A program made the translations under genes and the position numbers. This document shows positions 21,985-34,208 of a stretch of 64,000 nt of DNA, one piece after another (within the stretch, counting starts at the first letter, position 1; every line of letters starts with the position of its first letter). Source of the stretch: Raphanus sativus. Taxonomy: Eukaryota; Streptophyta; Magnoliopsida; Brassicales; Brassicaceae. The stretch covers positions 25,381,407 to 25,445,406 of the forward strand of contig NC_079515.1 of NCBI RefSeq assembly GCF_000801105.2. The letters are read 5' to 3'. The notes under the pieces are model-generated. The model was not told where the DNA came from, did not search any database, and saw nothing but the letters and a program-made list of their open reading frames with translations.

Positions 21985-22582
21985 TTGACTGGCAAGAGTC
22001 TCTCTCACGTGTTCTTCAAAGCGCGTGTTTCCTGTCTGTGGTGGACTCGCACACGCGTGTTGAACGGCTACCGGGTTAGTCGGTCAGATTTCTTAGTGGT
22101 GGGCCCTGCTTTATCACTCCCCAGTCCCCAACTCCAAACTTACCATAAAAATATAATTAAATGATTAGTTGATCTCCTTGTCAAAAAATTATAACTAAAA
22201 CTATTAACCATTTCCACTCAGAACTAAAATTACAAAAAAATAAGTAGATGATTAGTTGATTTCCTTGTCAAAAGTTATAACTAAAACTATCAACCATCTC
22301 CACCCAGAAATATAATTAAAACTATAAACTTACAAAGAAAAACAAGTAGATGATTAGTTGATTTACATGTCAAAAAATTATAACTAAAACTAGTAACCAT
22401 TTCCACCCAGAAATATAATTAGAACTACTGTATAAACTTATTATTAAAAAACAAGTAGATAATGAGTTGATTTCCGTGTCAATTTTCACGAAAAATACAA
22501 ATGAATTTAAGTAGAAAAGTCAGCAGAAGAGCGACATCCTCACCTTTGAAAGTTTGGTTTCAACTTTTTAGACTTTTTGACC
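21985..22582 (+). promoter_or_regulatory. SZF1 upstream control region
   Basis: Full W-box words TTGAC(C/T) occur at 21985-21990 and 22577-22582. A G-box core CACGTG is at 22006-22011. CGCG words of the type bound by CAMTA factors are at 22021-22026 and 22053-22058. These are typical of genes induced rapidly by elicitors, wounding and salt, which fits SZF1. Matches are by word only; no binding is shown. Confidence 0.5.
22136..22490 (+). repeat. Tandem repeat in SZF1 promoter, about 3.5 copies
   Basis: Units of about 87-109 bp begin near 22160, 22247, 22349 and 22458. Each contains GATGATTAGTTGAT (or a close variant), then TGTCAA, TTATAACTAAAACTA and ATTTCCACCCAGAA. The TGTCAA word is the reverse complement of TTGACA, so each unit carries a W-box-like TTGAC core on the minus strand. 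It lies 0.3-0.6 kb upstream of the probable SZF1 TATA box. Confidence 0.75.
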
Positions 22583-22755
22583 TAATAAACTTATATATGA
22601 CCAGGAATTGACACAATAAAATATTTATTAAGTATAAAAATAAATAAAGAAAGTAAAGAAGAAGAGGAAAGAAAGAAGGCAGCTTCCTCTCTCCTTCATC
22701 GCAACGAAGCAACTTTAAGGAAAAGTCATTTTGTCTCTCTCAACCTCCATTCTTC

Positions 22756-22763
22756 TTATAAAC
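22756..22763 (+). promoter_or_regulatory. Probable TATA box of SZF1
   Basis: TTATAAAC sits about 410 bp before the start codon. A possible 5' UTR intron (GT at 22865, AG at 23133-23134 in TTATCTGCAG) would leave a 5' UTR of about 130-140 spliced bases. Both are inference. Confidence 0.4.
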
Positions 22764-23171
22764 CCCCCATCTCTCTACTTGTTTCATTCATTCATTCATC
22801 CATCCATTACCCAACTCTCTCCAACTTTCTTCTACTGTCTTCTCTCCCACTTTTCAATCCCAAGGTTTGTGCCTCTAATCTTCAATCTCGTTTGTGGCTT
22901 TGATTTTTCTAGAACTTCGCTGGATTTTAGTTTCTTCAAACTTTTACCTTTGACCCCTTTTTTGCTTTTAGAAGTTTTCAACGAAGAAGAAAGAGTAGTA
23001 GTAGAAACCGGTCGTTGGCTTGTCTTAGTAGTACACAAAAGTACTTTAATTATAAAAAGAATCTTAGGAAACGGATAAAGTTACTAGAAAAACAGAGCAT
23101 TTTTAATAACAGATTTCTCATATGTTATCTGCAGAATTATAAAGAAACAGAGCATCCTCTGTTTTACTACA

Positions 23172-24824
23172 ATGGGTCTCCTCGAATACGCCGCCTGTGA
23201 TGATCTTTCATCGTTCCGGAGAGAGGTCGAAGAGAAAGGTCTCGACTTGGACGAGCCAGGGCTCTGGTACTGCAAAAAGCTCGGGTCTAACAAGATGGGT
23301 CTCGAACAGAGGACGCCGCTCATGGTTGCCGCCATGTACGGAAGCAAAAAGGTTCTGACTTTCATCGTTTCCACCGGAAAATCCGACGTGAACAGAGCTT
23401 GCGGCGAGGAGAGAGTCACCGCGCTGCACTGTGCTGTCGCTGGATGCTCTGTGGGTGTGGTCGAAGTCATCAACGCTCTGCTCGATGCTTCTGCTTTGGC
23501 TAATGCCGTTGATGCTAATGGGAACAGCCCTCTGGATCTGTTCGCTAGGGTTTCGAGGTTTGTGGCCTCTCCGAGGAGGAAAGCTGTTGAGTTGTTGCTG
23601 AGAGGAGGAGGAAGCGAGGGAATGATGATCAGTGAGGCGGTTGAAGAAGAGGAGGTGAAGATAGTGTCTAAGTATCCAGCTGATGCGTCATTACCGGACA
23701 TAAACGAAGGTGTCTACGGAAGCGATGAGTTTAGGATGTATAGCTTCAAGGTGAAGCCTTGCTCGAGAGCTTACTCTCATGATTGGACAGAGTGTGCTTT
23801 CGTTCATCCTGGTGAGAACGCGAGGAGGAGAGATCCGAGGAAGTATCCTTACACCTGTGTCCCCTGTCCTGAGTTCCGTAAAGGTTCCTGTCCGAAAGGA
23901 GATTCTTGCGAGTACGCTCACGGTGTTTTCGAGTCGTGGCTTCACCCTGCGCAGTACAAGACGCGGCTCTGTAAAGATGAGACGGGTTGTGCGAGGAAAG
24001 TCTGTTTCTTTGCGCATAGACGTGAGGAGATGAGACCGGTTAATGCTTCCACTGGCTCAGCTGTGTCTCAATCTCCGTTGGAGATGATGAATGGTTTGTC
24101 TCCGCTTGCCTACTCTTCAGGTGTTTCGACACGTCCCGTCTCTCCGATGGGTAATAATAGTGTTGCTTCCTCTCCAAGAAACGGGTCATGGCAGAACAGA
24201 GTTAATTCTCTGTCTCCACCTACTCTTCAGCTCAACGGTGGAAGTAGGTTGAAGTCTACACTGAGTGCTAGAGATCTTGATATCGATATGGAGATGGAGC
24301 TGAGACTTAGAGGTTTCAACAATGTGGAAGAGAGTTTTGGGTCTTATGTCTCCTCCCCAAGTAGGAACTCTCAGATGGGTCAGAACATGAACCAGCATTA
24401 CCCTTCTTCCCCGGTAAGGCAACAACCTCCTTCGCACCACTTTGACTCTTCAGCGGCTGTGGCAGCTGCAGTGATGAACGCAAGATCATCTGCGTTTGCT
24501 AAACGCAGCTTGAGTTTCAAACCTCAAGTAGCATCATCACCATCGAATCTTTCCGATTGGGGATCACCTAGTGGGAAGCTGGACTGGGGAGTGCAAGGAG
24601 ATGAGCTGAGTAAGATGAGAAGAAGTGTTTCATTTGGAATCCGTGGAGACAACAACAGTAACAATGCAGGGAGAGATTATAGGAACGAGCCAGATGTTTC
24701 GTGGGTTAACTCTTTGGTTAAAGACAGTGTTGTGTCTGAGAGAGGCTTTGGGATGAATGAGAGGGTGAGGATAATGTCTTGGGCTGAGCAGATGTACAGA
24801 GAGAAGGAGCAGACTGTTGTGTAA
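23172..24824 (+). CDS. SZF1: Ankyrin/CCCH tandem zinc-finger protein SZF1
   Basis: An intronless frame of 550 residues. It has two ankyrin-like units at about 46-105 ([20 protein letters not shown]). The plant arginine-rich tandem zinc finger follows: C-x5-H-x4-C-x3-H at 197-212, C-x7-C-x5-C-x3-H at 232-250 and C-x5-C-x4-C-x3-H at 267-282. The Ser/Pro-rich C-terminal half includes RSLSF and RRSVSFG phosphosite-like motifs. RR-TZF proteins bind RNA in processing bodies and also enter the nucleus. Arabidopsis SZF1/SZF2 act in salt tolerance and early immunity. SZF1 (At3g55980) follows JOX3 in Arabidopsis, which favours it over SZF2. The start is the first ATG of the conserved [11 protein letters not shown] region. 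A (CA)n tract (24824-24838) directly follows the stop codon. Confidence 0.93.
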   Translation: MGLLEYAACDDLSSFRREVEEKGLDLDEPGLWYCKKLGSNKMGLEQRTPLMVAAMYGSKKVLTFIVSTGKSDVNRACGEERVTALHCAVAGCSVGVVEVINALLDASALANAVDANGNSPLDLFARVSRFVASPRRKAVELLLRGGGSEGMMISEAVEEEEVKIVSKYPADASLPDINEGVYGSDEFRMYSFKVKPCSRAYSHDWTECAFVHPGENARRRDPRKYPYTCVPCPEFRKGSCPKGDSCEYAHGVFESWLHPAQYKTRLCKDETGCARKVCFFAHRREEMRPVNASTGSAVSQSPLEMMNGLSPLAYSSGVSTRPVSPMGNNSVASSPRNGSWQNRVNSLSPPTLQLNGGSRLKSTLSARDLDIDMEMELRLRGFNNVEESFGSYVSSPSRNSQMGQNMNQHYPSSPVRQQPPSHHFDSSAAVAAAVMNARSSAFAKRSLSFKPQVASSPSNLSDWGSPSGKLDWGVQGDELSKMRRSVSFGIRGDNNSNNAGRDYRNEPDVSWVNSLVKDSVVSERGFGMNERVRIMSWAEQMYREKEQTVV

Positions 24825-24838
24825 ACACACACACACAC

Positions 24839-26389
24839 GCAGAAACTTGTTTATTCTTTAATCTTTTGTTACTTTTTTTTAAATTGTTTCTGTTAGTATA
24901 TGATTTGTAGTCACTATGAGAAAGATAACTGGACTAATAGCTTATTAGTCTCTATATTGGTCATTTTCTTCTTGTTATTCCAAACTATGAAATGGTCTTA
25001 GCAATAATAATAGACATTACTTCCTTTAATCTCTTCCTGTTACTTGTACAAATGAGTTTTCACTTCATACTATAGTATGTGTATGCTTTTTCTATTTTTG
25101 GGCCTTGATAAGATGTGGCCCATTATTGATTCATGTGTGCGAGAGTTGTTTACTGTAATGATCTTAATATCGATTTGGGGCTTTTACGAGTCAATTTATT
25201 GATGATGGAAGTAGCTCCCCTTTAAAACCACTTCAGCGGTGCAGGTTCTAAAAATAGCATGCTAAATACCCACCACATGGATTCTCATGCAGCTAGTTCG
25301 AAAGATTGTCGTTACTGTGGAAAGTGGATTGGATTACATATAATGGATGGACTTCAAAAAAGACCTTATGTTTTCCACTACAAAAATAATCCTTTAAACA
25401 TTAAAAGGAGTTCTCCACCCTTCATCACACTACTTGCATTGAGATTATGCTGTCCTTTTGTGTGTCATAATGTTATATTTTTGGAAAAACTATTAGGATT
25501 TCGAGGAATACAAGTTAATACATAGATCGTTCTTTATTCACTTTCATTATTCAAACATGTGTTTTAGATCGATAAACCACATACCGCTAGATCTGCTATA
25601 TTCATTCTTGTTTTGTTTGATCCGCTTGATTTACTAGATCCACAGCGTTTTGTTTTTTTTTCTATTCAGAACCTAAAATAAAATTTCTTCGATGATACCA
25701 CACGGTACACAAGCCATCAGAAGCTTTGCTGCATGAACGAAAAAACAATTTTCATTACTTTTGATGTGACAAGTGTGTAAAGTAAAAGTACATTCAATTG
25801 TTAGTATTTTGCCTGACTCCACCATATATTATGTATTGGTTTATCATTCAGATTCTTATTAGTCACCTTCTTTTTCACATTATTCAAGTTGACATATTAT
25901 AAAGAGTGCAACTGGTTAGTCACTCATCCGAATAAAACAAGCTATTAAAGCAAATGGTGTGAGTGTGTCGGTTGCCGATGAAATAAACAAAACAGAACAC
26001 TAAAGTGAAGAGTTCGAACCGAGCATATATTTACTAGGTGGTGGGGCCAACAACACTAAAAATGATTCAAGAATAGGTCTTTTCAATGATATAAAGAATT
26101 CAGCCACAAATAAAAGCATCATAAGATTACAAATTATGAAACTATTACAATTTAAATCCAATTAGATTACATATCGGTCATCCATCAGTTCAATCGGTTA
26201 GTCTCAGGTTTTAATATGAATATTTTAGAAACCTAAATTGAATTATCAGATCTCCGGATTAACCGGTATAATAACAATCAGGTTGAATTTAAAAACACTG
26301 ATTTAAATGCAAAAATATTTTAAATACACACTCTTTAAAAATTACCAAAATATTTGTTAATTTATTAGTGAAATTTTTCATCGTAAAAT
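24839..26389. other. SZF1 3' region and spacer
   Basis: The 3' UTR of SZF1 probably extends a few hundred bases; AATAATAATAG near 25001 could serve as a polyadenylation signal. Beyond that the sequence is AT-rich with no supported gene. Part of about 26090-26389 may belong to the Helitron that ends at 26423. Confidence 0.45.
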
Positions 26390-26423
26390 ATTCTGCGCTT
26401 CCAAAGCGCGGGTCAAAGTCTAG
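26390..26423 (+). mobile_element. Helitron 3' terminus
   Basis: A perfect 6-bp hairpin GCGCTT-CCA-AAGCGC (26395-26409), then GGGTCAAAGTCTAG and T: the standard crucifer Helitron 3' end on the plus strand. The matching 5' TC end could not be identified, so element length is unknown. Confidence 0.75.
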
Positions 26424-27665
26424 TTAGTATGTACAAGATGATGATGTATATAAAATGGATTGGTAATGGTTGGTCTGTATCTATAAATCTATAATGTATG
26501 TGTGTTCCGAGGAGATTCCTTAGCCTTTACTTTTCTCTCAAATAGAAAGCTTCGTATATCATTCATTTACAATATCTTACTTATCCTTTTTATTTTCCTT
26601 TTACTTTTACTTTTTCAAGGGGAAAATATAATTTTATTTTCCTCTTAACGACCACGGATGCTTCACCCTCAACATGAGATGGACGAATGATTGTTACAGA
26701 AAACGAAAGAGTAGGCATTTTTTCGAAAACTAAATATTAGACGCAAGATACCGATTGCTTTATTGATTCCATCTACCAATTATGTTCATATGCATATTTT
26801 GATACGAAAAATAGAAAATAAAAACAGACCGCTATTAAAAAAAACAAACAAAACATTGCTTGCAAGCCCTTTTTCAATAAATGATTTGTATCTTCAACAG
26901 TGATATCATGCACATACATCAATCTATAATCGAATTTACGTCAATCTACTTAAAAAAAAAACTAATTTGCATACGTGAATCGGTGAATGATGCTGAAACA
27001 TCAAACATGGTTAACCTGGCACATGAGACACAAAAATCACGTTTGGTCCTAATTTTGAATAGAAAGCTATGTTTTGGTAACAAACAAATTCTTAAAGAAA
27101 AATATTGTAATCCATGATCCGAATGAATAGAACATAAACTCAGGTTGTAGAGAAGTGGGGAATAAAGTGGATAGTGAAAATGAAGTATGCTTCTAAAAGT
27201 GTTGAAGTATAAATGTAATCAATAAGATGTTGCTTCTACAAATCGTTGTTTCTATAGTCCTTTTCTTTAGGTGAGGATTAAGACAATCTTTAGAATCTTT
27301 GAAACCACTCTTCTCTCCAAACTCTACTTTGCTCTAACAACAACTTCAAAAAAATTAGTTAAGCGAATTAGATTACATTTTAATGTCAATGAACAACTTG
27401 TTTTTTTTTTCAAAACCTTTGAAAACCAGTGCAAGATAAATCCACCTCACCAAACTATTATAATTACAAAACTAATTAACGTTAACAATAACATTTTTAG
27501 AAAAAAATATTATTACCTAACCCTTTGTTAGTTGCTCATATATTTCCTTCTATCTTTCTCCCTCTCTCACAAACATACTGACATTTTAGAGAGCCTCCGA
27601 AGATTTTTTTTTTTATATATAATTCATCTTTATTTTTTGTTTTTATACTTTTTCGTTTAAATCAG
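26424..27665. other. ESK1 upstream region
   Basis: A non-coding AT-rich region. The frames at 26881-27117 and 27271-27531 have no family signal. TATATATAA at 27614-27622 is a TATA-like word only about 45 bp before the start codon; the true promoter element may lie elsewhere. Confidence 0.4.
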
Positions 27666-30124
27666 ATGCAACCCTGGAGAAGGAAGTTTCCATTATTCGA
27701 AACAGGAGTTACAATGAAACAGAGGAAGAACAGTAACCTCTCTATCTTCGCCGTCGTCTTCTCTGTCTTCCTCTTCGGAATCTTCTTGTACAACGAAGAC
27801 GTCAAGTCCATCGCTGAGTTCCCTTTCTCCAGCTCAAAACCTAGCGACGTCCAAGAGAGCCTAGAGGAGGCTAAACCAACCACAGCGGCTACGTCACTAC
27901 CAATTCAAGAGCCGATCAAGCACTCAGACCCAGTTGAGGAACCGGTCAAAAAGCCAGACCCGGATCAAGATTCAGAGCCAGTTCAAGAAGAGGTATTGAA
28001 AACAGAGGAAGGGAAGAAGATTGAGCTGTTTGCTGTAACCGAGGAAGAAGACGACGGAGGTGACGTGGAGCTGCCGCCTGAGGAGTGTGATTTGTTCACC
28101 GGAGAATGGGTGTTCGATAACGAGACGCATCCATTGTATAGAGAGGATCAGTGTGAGTTCTTGACGGCTCAAGTGACTTGCATGAGAAATGGAAGAAGAG
28201 ATTCTCTGTATCAGAACTGGAGATGGCAACCAAGAGATTGTTCTTTACCAAAGTAAACCAAAAAGCTCTGTTTTTACACATCGGTTATTGGAATTGATTT
28301 AGTCTAAATGTGTATGTGTTTTGTTTTATTTGGTGAAGGTTCAAAGCGAAATTGCTACTGGAGAAGCTAAGAAACAAGAGAATGATGTTCGTTGGGGACT
28401 CACTTAACCGGAATCAATGGGAATCGATGGTTTGCTTGGTTCAATCAGTGGTTCCTCCCGGTCGAAAGAGCTTGAACAAAACCGGTTCTCTGTCCGTCTT
28501 CCGAGTTGAGGTAATTAACAACCCTTGACAAATTGATTTGTTATATAAGATAATGTATTTGGTGGAATTGCTGATTATGAGAGTGGTTATGTTTGTATTT
28601 TTTTCTCGTAACTAATATATTTATTTATTTTGTAAAAAGGATTATAATGCAACGGTGGAATTTTATTGGGCGCCATTTTTGGTGGAATCGAATTCAGATG
28701 ATCCAAACATGCATAGTATACTTAACCGTATAATAATGCCTGAGTCCATAGAAAAGCATGGAGTCAACTGGAAAGGCGTTGACTTTCTTGTATTCAACAC
28801 TTACATTTGGTGGATGAACACATTCCACATGAAAGTCTTGTAAGTGTCGCTGCTACATTAATCTTGCCTATATATGTATGCATACATACATACAAGCTAT
28901 GAATTGAGATTGTGAAATTGATGAACATAGACGGGGATCGTTCGATAAAGGGGATACTGAGTACGAAGAGATCCAACGGCCAGTAGCTTACCAGAGAGTG
29001 TTAAGGACTTGGGGAGAATGGGTGGAAAAGAATATTGATCCTCTACATACCACTGTTTTCTTCGCCAGCATGTCTCCTCTCCATATCAAGTAACTAATCC
29101 CTTAACTCCCATTCAAATACATTAAGATATTTGTGTCATGCTTAGTTGCTTAATCAACTGATATGAACTAAGGGATGCTTTGCTTGCAATATGAAATGAC
29201 TCACAACTTGAGAGGTCACACTCTCTAGACTCTAGAAATGAATGTATTTTTGTGTGTGTGTTGACTGTTGAGTGCCATATATGATGTTTGTTTCTTAGAA
29301 CTTAGCGAGTCCATTTATTCACCTTGCCTGCTAAACAAGTACATAAACCAGAGTTAGTAATAAAATCTATTGACTTGTTTTGTCTCTTAGTATTTTTAAT
29401 ACATTTCTTGCGTACCAGTTTTCTTTGTATTGTGTAATCAATAGATTGACAGTTACAACTTACAATGGCACTTAGCTTCTTCGTTTATTTATTCATTGTT
29501 TGCCTCCCAAAGTACATAACAACCACATGTACAATTATTTATAAGGACCACATGCAGATGTAACGTAACTTGAAAACCAAGCAACCACCAGAAAAGGAGA
29601 ACAAGTCATTGTCCTTTTAAACCCCCCAAACCCCATTCCCCCCCCCCCCCCCCCCCCCCCCACAAAATAACATAAACCATAAATTCTCTATAATATATAG
29701 TTGGTGTAACCACCACATATAATACGTTACGAATAGAACTTTCCCTAATCTATTTACCGGTTGTTTATATGTTAGGAGCTTGGACTGGGAGAATCCAGAT
29801 GGGATAAAGTGTGCTTTAGAGACGACACCGATCCTTAACATGTCAATGCCCTTCAGCGTAGGAACAGACTACAGACTGTTCTCAGTAGCGGAAAACGTCA
29901 CGCGTTCTCTTAAGGTTCCGGTTTACTTCCTCAACATTACGAGACTCTCCGAGTACCGGAAAGATGCTCACACTTCGGTTCACACAATCCGACAAGGCAA
30001 AATGCTGACGCCGGAGCAACAAGCTGATCCCAACACTTATGCTGATTGCATCCACTGGTGTCTTCCCGGTTTGCCTGACACGTGGAACGAGTTTCTTTAC
30101 ACACGTATTATTTCACGTTCCTGA
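27666..30124 (+). CDS. ESK1: Xylan O-acetyltransferase ESK1/TBL29
   Basis: Five exons (27666-28252, 28339-28510, 28640-28839, 28931-29089, 29776-30124) give 488 residues. The protein is a Golgi type II membrane protein that transfers acetyl groups to xylosyl residues of xylan in secondary walls. Visible features are a short basic N-terminus, a membrane anchor at about 23-40 ([18 protein letters not shown]), an acidic Pro/Glu-rich stem, the TBL domain opening [11 protein letters not shown], the GDS motif ([12 protein letters not shown]) near residue 215 and the DxxH motif (DCIHW) with Asp463 and His466 near the C-terminus. Loss in Arabidopsis gives collapsed xylem and constitutive freezing tolerance. 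Two start codons are in frame; the upstream one ([14 protein letters not shown]) matches my memory of the Arabidopsis model, the other is at 27714. Intron 4 is enlarged (686 bp) and holds a 24-C run. Confidence 0.95.
29638..29661 (+). repeat. Poly-C run in ESK1 intron 4
   Basis: Twenty-four consecutive C residues lie about 115 bp before the acceptor of exon 5. The length is likely to be unstable and is also error-prone in sequencing. Confidence 0.9.
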
Positions 30125-31007
30125 CCAAATAGACAAATAATAAGTTTGGAATATTTCGAAATTGTATTATTTTGATATCATAATGTTCATATTTTTTTGA
30201 ATTAATTGTGAATTTTTTTTGTTACTTACTGTTACTAGTGTGTCTGCTAGGTTGAAACTGAAAAGGCTTTTAACTGTTTTTGTATTCCTGAACTTTGGAG
30301 TGAGGTGGTAAGCAAAGGATGCCAAATGTTTTTGTTTTTGTCAATTGATTGGGTAAAACTTGCCCACATCGACCGTATCTTTAAGTGGTCGATATCATAC
30401 ATTATGTTCAAAATGTTTTAAGACTGAAGTTGATAACCAGCTTAAGCCAAAAAGATAAGTTTTGTCAGTTCGGATTTGATATAACCAGGTGAAACATTAA
30501 CATTGAATCTTCAAAATTTAGAAGCCAATATATAAATATAAGCTTCCAAATTATTTAAAAAATTTGAACTAATTTTTTTATTTATTAAATTGTTTTATGG
30601 CTCCCAAAATTTTGATGTTATAGATTCAGTATTTTAGATTAAACCATTGATTGAGGGTCTTGTCCCGATAAGAAAGTTTGTGTGAGAGAAATGAAAGTAG
30701 TATTGTTGGGATGTAATGCTCGTGTATAGATTCAGGTTTGATTGTCTATGATACATCAGTTTTGGCTAAGCATGTACCAAATTTCTTGATCAATCAAAAT
30801 ATTATTCAGTGAAACAAAAGGTAAGAGGGCTCAGTGGTCATATTTTGATAAATTGTTAGATCATTATTTATGAGACAAAGAATCTTGCAATAAAACTGTG
30901 TAATCTGATGACAAAACCACATCTTTAAACCTCTATACAATCGACCCTTTTGACAGAATGAATGTGTAGTAGAAGAAGACAAAGAAGTTAAAACGTGTCA
31001 GCGATGA
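30125..31007. other. Convergent spacer between ESK1 and CSLA14
   Basis: This stretch contains the 3' UTRs of two convergent genes and AT-rich filler. No other gene is supported. Confidence 0.5.
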
Positions 31008-33164
31008 TCAACTTGGAACCGACATACCAATATAGCCAACTCCAACAATAAAGAAAGCAGTAGACTGCAAGAAAAGGTATACATAAAGGTATGTCTTCCC
31101 GAACACAAAGTCATAGTATCCACATATGAATAGATACATCCCAACCATTATCTCTCGCCATCTGAGTCTGCAAAAACATACAACCACGTCAAAATCACAT
31201 CATTGTTCCAAAAACTTGTCATGCAAGAAAATAATCAAACCTTTCGGGGAAGCTGTAGTGAGAAATTAGGTTTTCTCTGAGAGTGTTGTACTCTCCTAGC
31301 TTCTGCGTCACAACCCATTCTTTAACTCTACTAGTCTCTAGCAATCCAATGAGGGTTCCTTTACTCCTATGCATAGCCATAACGTTCTCAAACAAGATCC
31401 AATACAATATGAGGTAGAATGATTTTGGTGTTGCGATGGCGTTGAGGATAGTGATGGTAGCTGGAATGTAGATAGTTGTCCACTTAGGGACTTCTATTTC
31501 AGGAAATATAACGGTAGCAGGCAAGATCAGACAGTAGAAGACGAATGTGAAGATGTGTACAACAATCTTCCTCACAAAGAAGAAGTTGTATACCAAATAA
31601 GCCTTCTTCCATAAAGTCACATTCTGTATCAAACAATATAAGGTCATTGAACTTTGCTTGTGTCCCAAGAAACACATTTTTTAGGGTTTATGTGATGTAC
31701 TAACCTCCTTATGGATGATCTCCATTGCCATTTTCTTGAAGAGGTTCGCTGGACCACAAGACCAACGATGTTGTTGGTACCTATATGCTCTAAATGAGCT
31801 TGGCAGCTCGTTGCTCACCTGAAACTCCAAAATTTTTAGGTCATTTAACAGTACAAGTTAAGTCACTGGTCTTACTACAAGTGGAGAGTTTATTGATTTT
31901 AGACCTTAATGTTGTCGACAAACACAAATTTCCAGCCGTTTAAGTGAGCCCTAACTGCTAAGTCCATGTCCTCAACGATCGTCCGGTCTTGCCATCCACC
32001 AGCCTCATTCAAAGCTGAGATTCTCCACACACCAGCAGTACCTAAAGTCAACGGTGTCTCTTTAGCAATAACTCAAATAATGATCACGTAATACAAAAAA
32101 CACAAGGAGCTTTGGTATTAATGTTCCACCGTTGAATCCAAAGAACCCATGTATGGAGGATCCAGACTTCTGCTCCACAGCAAAATGGTAGTTAAGAGAC
32201 ATCTCTTGTATTCTTGTCATACAACATTCATCTGCATTCACTGTCAAATCACAAACAATCAAAATCAGTTTAACAAATCGACTAGAAACCGGTCTTTAGG
32301 TAACTTCAAAGCGAAGAAGAAGAAAGATCTTACCGTATTTCCAGCCAGCTTGTACAAGAGCTATCTCAGAGTTATGTGCAAGAAAAGGAACAGTACGTTC
32401 AAGAAAATCAGGTTCAGGCTGAAAATCTGCATCGAATATAACAACAAACTCGCATCCTTCCACATAACTATGCTTCATTCCTGCAGTGAGAGCTCCTGCT
32501 TTGTACCCATTTCGACTGTCTCTAACCTCTGACTTTATGTTAATGCCTTCGCTCGCCCATTTTTTACACTCTAACCTAACAAGTTCCTATTTTATTTTCC
32601 AATAAAAACCCTTTGTCACATTGTAATAACCGAGGCTGGACACAAAGATCAATGGAGATTCAAATGGGTTTAACGAAAGGACCTTACTGTGTGGATCAGT
32701 TGAGTCATCAAGCACTTGAACAATCATCCTATCCAATGGCCACGATAGCTTGCAAACCGCTCCTATCGAAAGTTGGCATACCTGTAGATAAAGTATCAGT
32801 AGTGAAACAGAGTGCTCTGTTTTTTTTTCTGTTTGAAACTAAGTCAAACCTCTTTTTCGTTGTAGATTGGGATTTGGATGAGAACCATTGGATGATTACT
32901 GGAAGGAGCTAGCTCGACGTCATCGGTCTTAAAAGATTCCCATCTGAGAACTTTCTCAGGTGTTCGTCCACGTAATTTGACAATGGCTACAACTATAGCC
33001 ATGTAAGATGCATCTATAAACAACAACAAAGAGATGACCTGACATAGATTCACCAGAACATTCAGAATCGGTACGAGGAAGATGAATCTTGTTTGCTCTA
33101 ATACATATCCAATCACTCCCAAGAAGTTCATGTCTTCGAATAAACCATCGGAAGATGTCGCCAT
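31008..33164 (-). CDS. CSLA14: Cellulose synthase-like A (mannan synthase) CSLA14
   Basis: Eight exons (32850-33164, 32683-32781, 32334-32586, 32130-32240, 31905-32041, 31705-31818, 31241-31623, 31008-31167) join to 523 residues. CSLA enzymes are Golgi GT2 glycosyltransferases that build beta-1,4-mannan or glucomannan from GDP-mannose/GDP-glucose. Visible features are an N-terminal membrane segment at about 26-62, the first Asp in VLDDSTDP (130-131), DAD at 190-192, VED at 282-284 where many GT2 enzymes have TED, and QQHRW at 320-324. Four or so C-terminal membrane segments follow (from [19 protein letters not shown] to the end). The gene converges with ESK1 as in Arabidopsis (At3g55990/At3g56000). 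The donor of exon 2 (AAG|GTCCTT) is weak, and a better-looking GTAAGG five bases earlier would break the frame. Confidence 0.92.
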
Positions 33165-34208
33165 CGCGGAACACTTGAGACTTCACAACACAAACAACAG
33201 AAGAGACAAGATCAAGAGAAAGCTTTAAAATCTATTCCTCCTGAAAGAGAAATGAGCTTCAGGAAGATCAGGAGACATTCTTTTTGGCTTTATTACCATG
33301 TTCCATGTCCTTTTGATTTAGTAAAAGTCTTTGTCTATTTCATTAAAATAATAAAGTAGACATGTATAGACGTGATCATAAAAGTTAAATTAAATGTGTT
33401 TTAGTTGAGCTGGAATTGGTTGTTTCCACATTTCACCATGTCTTAGTTACTATGTTGAGATTTGTATATTTTATGAGATAATCAGAATCTCTGATTTTTG
33501 TCAAGATTTAAATGTCTGATTAGATTATTAATCGCTGCATAGTTGGACCCATCAATGATAGCTACTCTTTTAAATAGTTTAAATGTTTATCGACTACAAC
33601 CTCAAGAGAAAACCAATAGTCATAGATATGCCCCCAAGGTGGATAGCTATCCAAATTTTGCTATATTTGGTACCAAAAAAGCTAAAAAAACATACTATAG
33701 ATTATATTATCTTCCATTCAATTATTTACATGTGTGAATTGTCACTAAAGACAAGCGTTTTAGATGGGTCCTCTCATCAATGCAAACAACGACTAATCAC
33801 TTGTAAAGTCAATGATTGGTGGACCATAGCAGGGTAGAAAAATGTAAAAGCTCATGAAAACTTGTACATGTGTCCATGAGCTCCTAGCTGTAACTAGTAC
33901 CTCTGTAAATAAAGCTAAACTAAACAAGTTCTTAAATAAGGCCTCAAAAATGATATCTACTCAAATAAATTAAAAAGGCCTCAAATGGGCTTTATGTGAA
34001 CCAGTTGCTGCGGTTGTTTTCCTCTTCTACACAAGAGATGATCACGTGGTTTCCACGTGCTCTTAAAAGCGAGTGGAAGAAGGGAACCTAATCTTGTATG
34101 CTCTGCTCTTCTCGGCCTTAGCTTCACTGCCACAAAACGCAAAGTTCTTTCTCTCCTCGTCTTCCTCCATATGCATAGCTCTTAAAGACACGTTCATCTC
34201 TACTCAAA
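33165..34208. other. Divergent promoter region
   Basis: The spacer lies between two divergent genes (CSLA14 and the plastid-type protein) and holds no supported frame. CCACGTGC near 34054 is a G-box-like word upstream of the right-hand gene. Confidence 0.45.

Noticed and set aside
23084..23701. 205-codon minus-strand frame
   Set aside because: Antisense to the conserved ankyrin part of SZF1; no family signal.
34060..34090. GCGAGTGGAAGAAGG resembling the start of an L41 gene
   Set aside because: Frame and length do not give a 25-residue Arg/Lys peptide; chance similarity.
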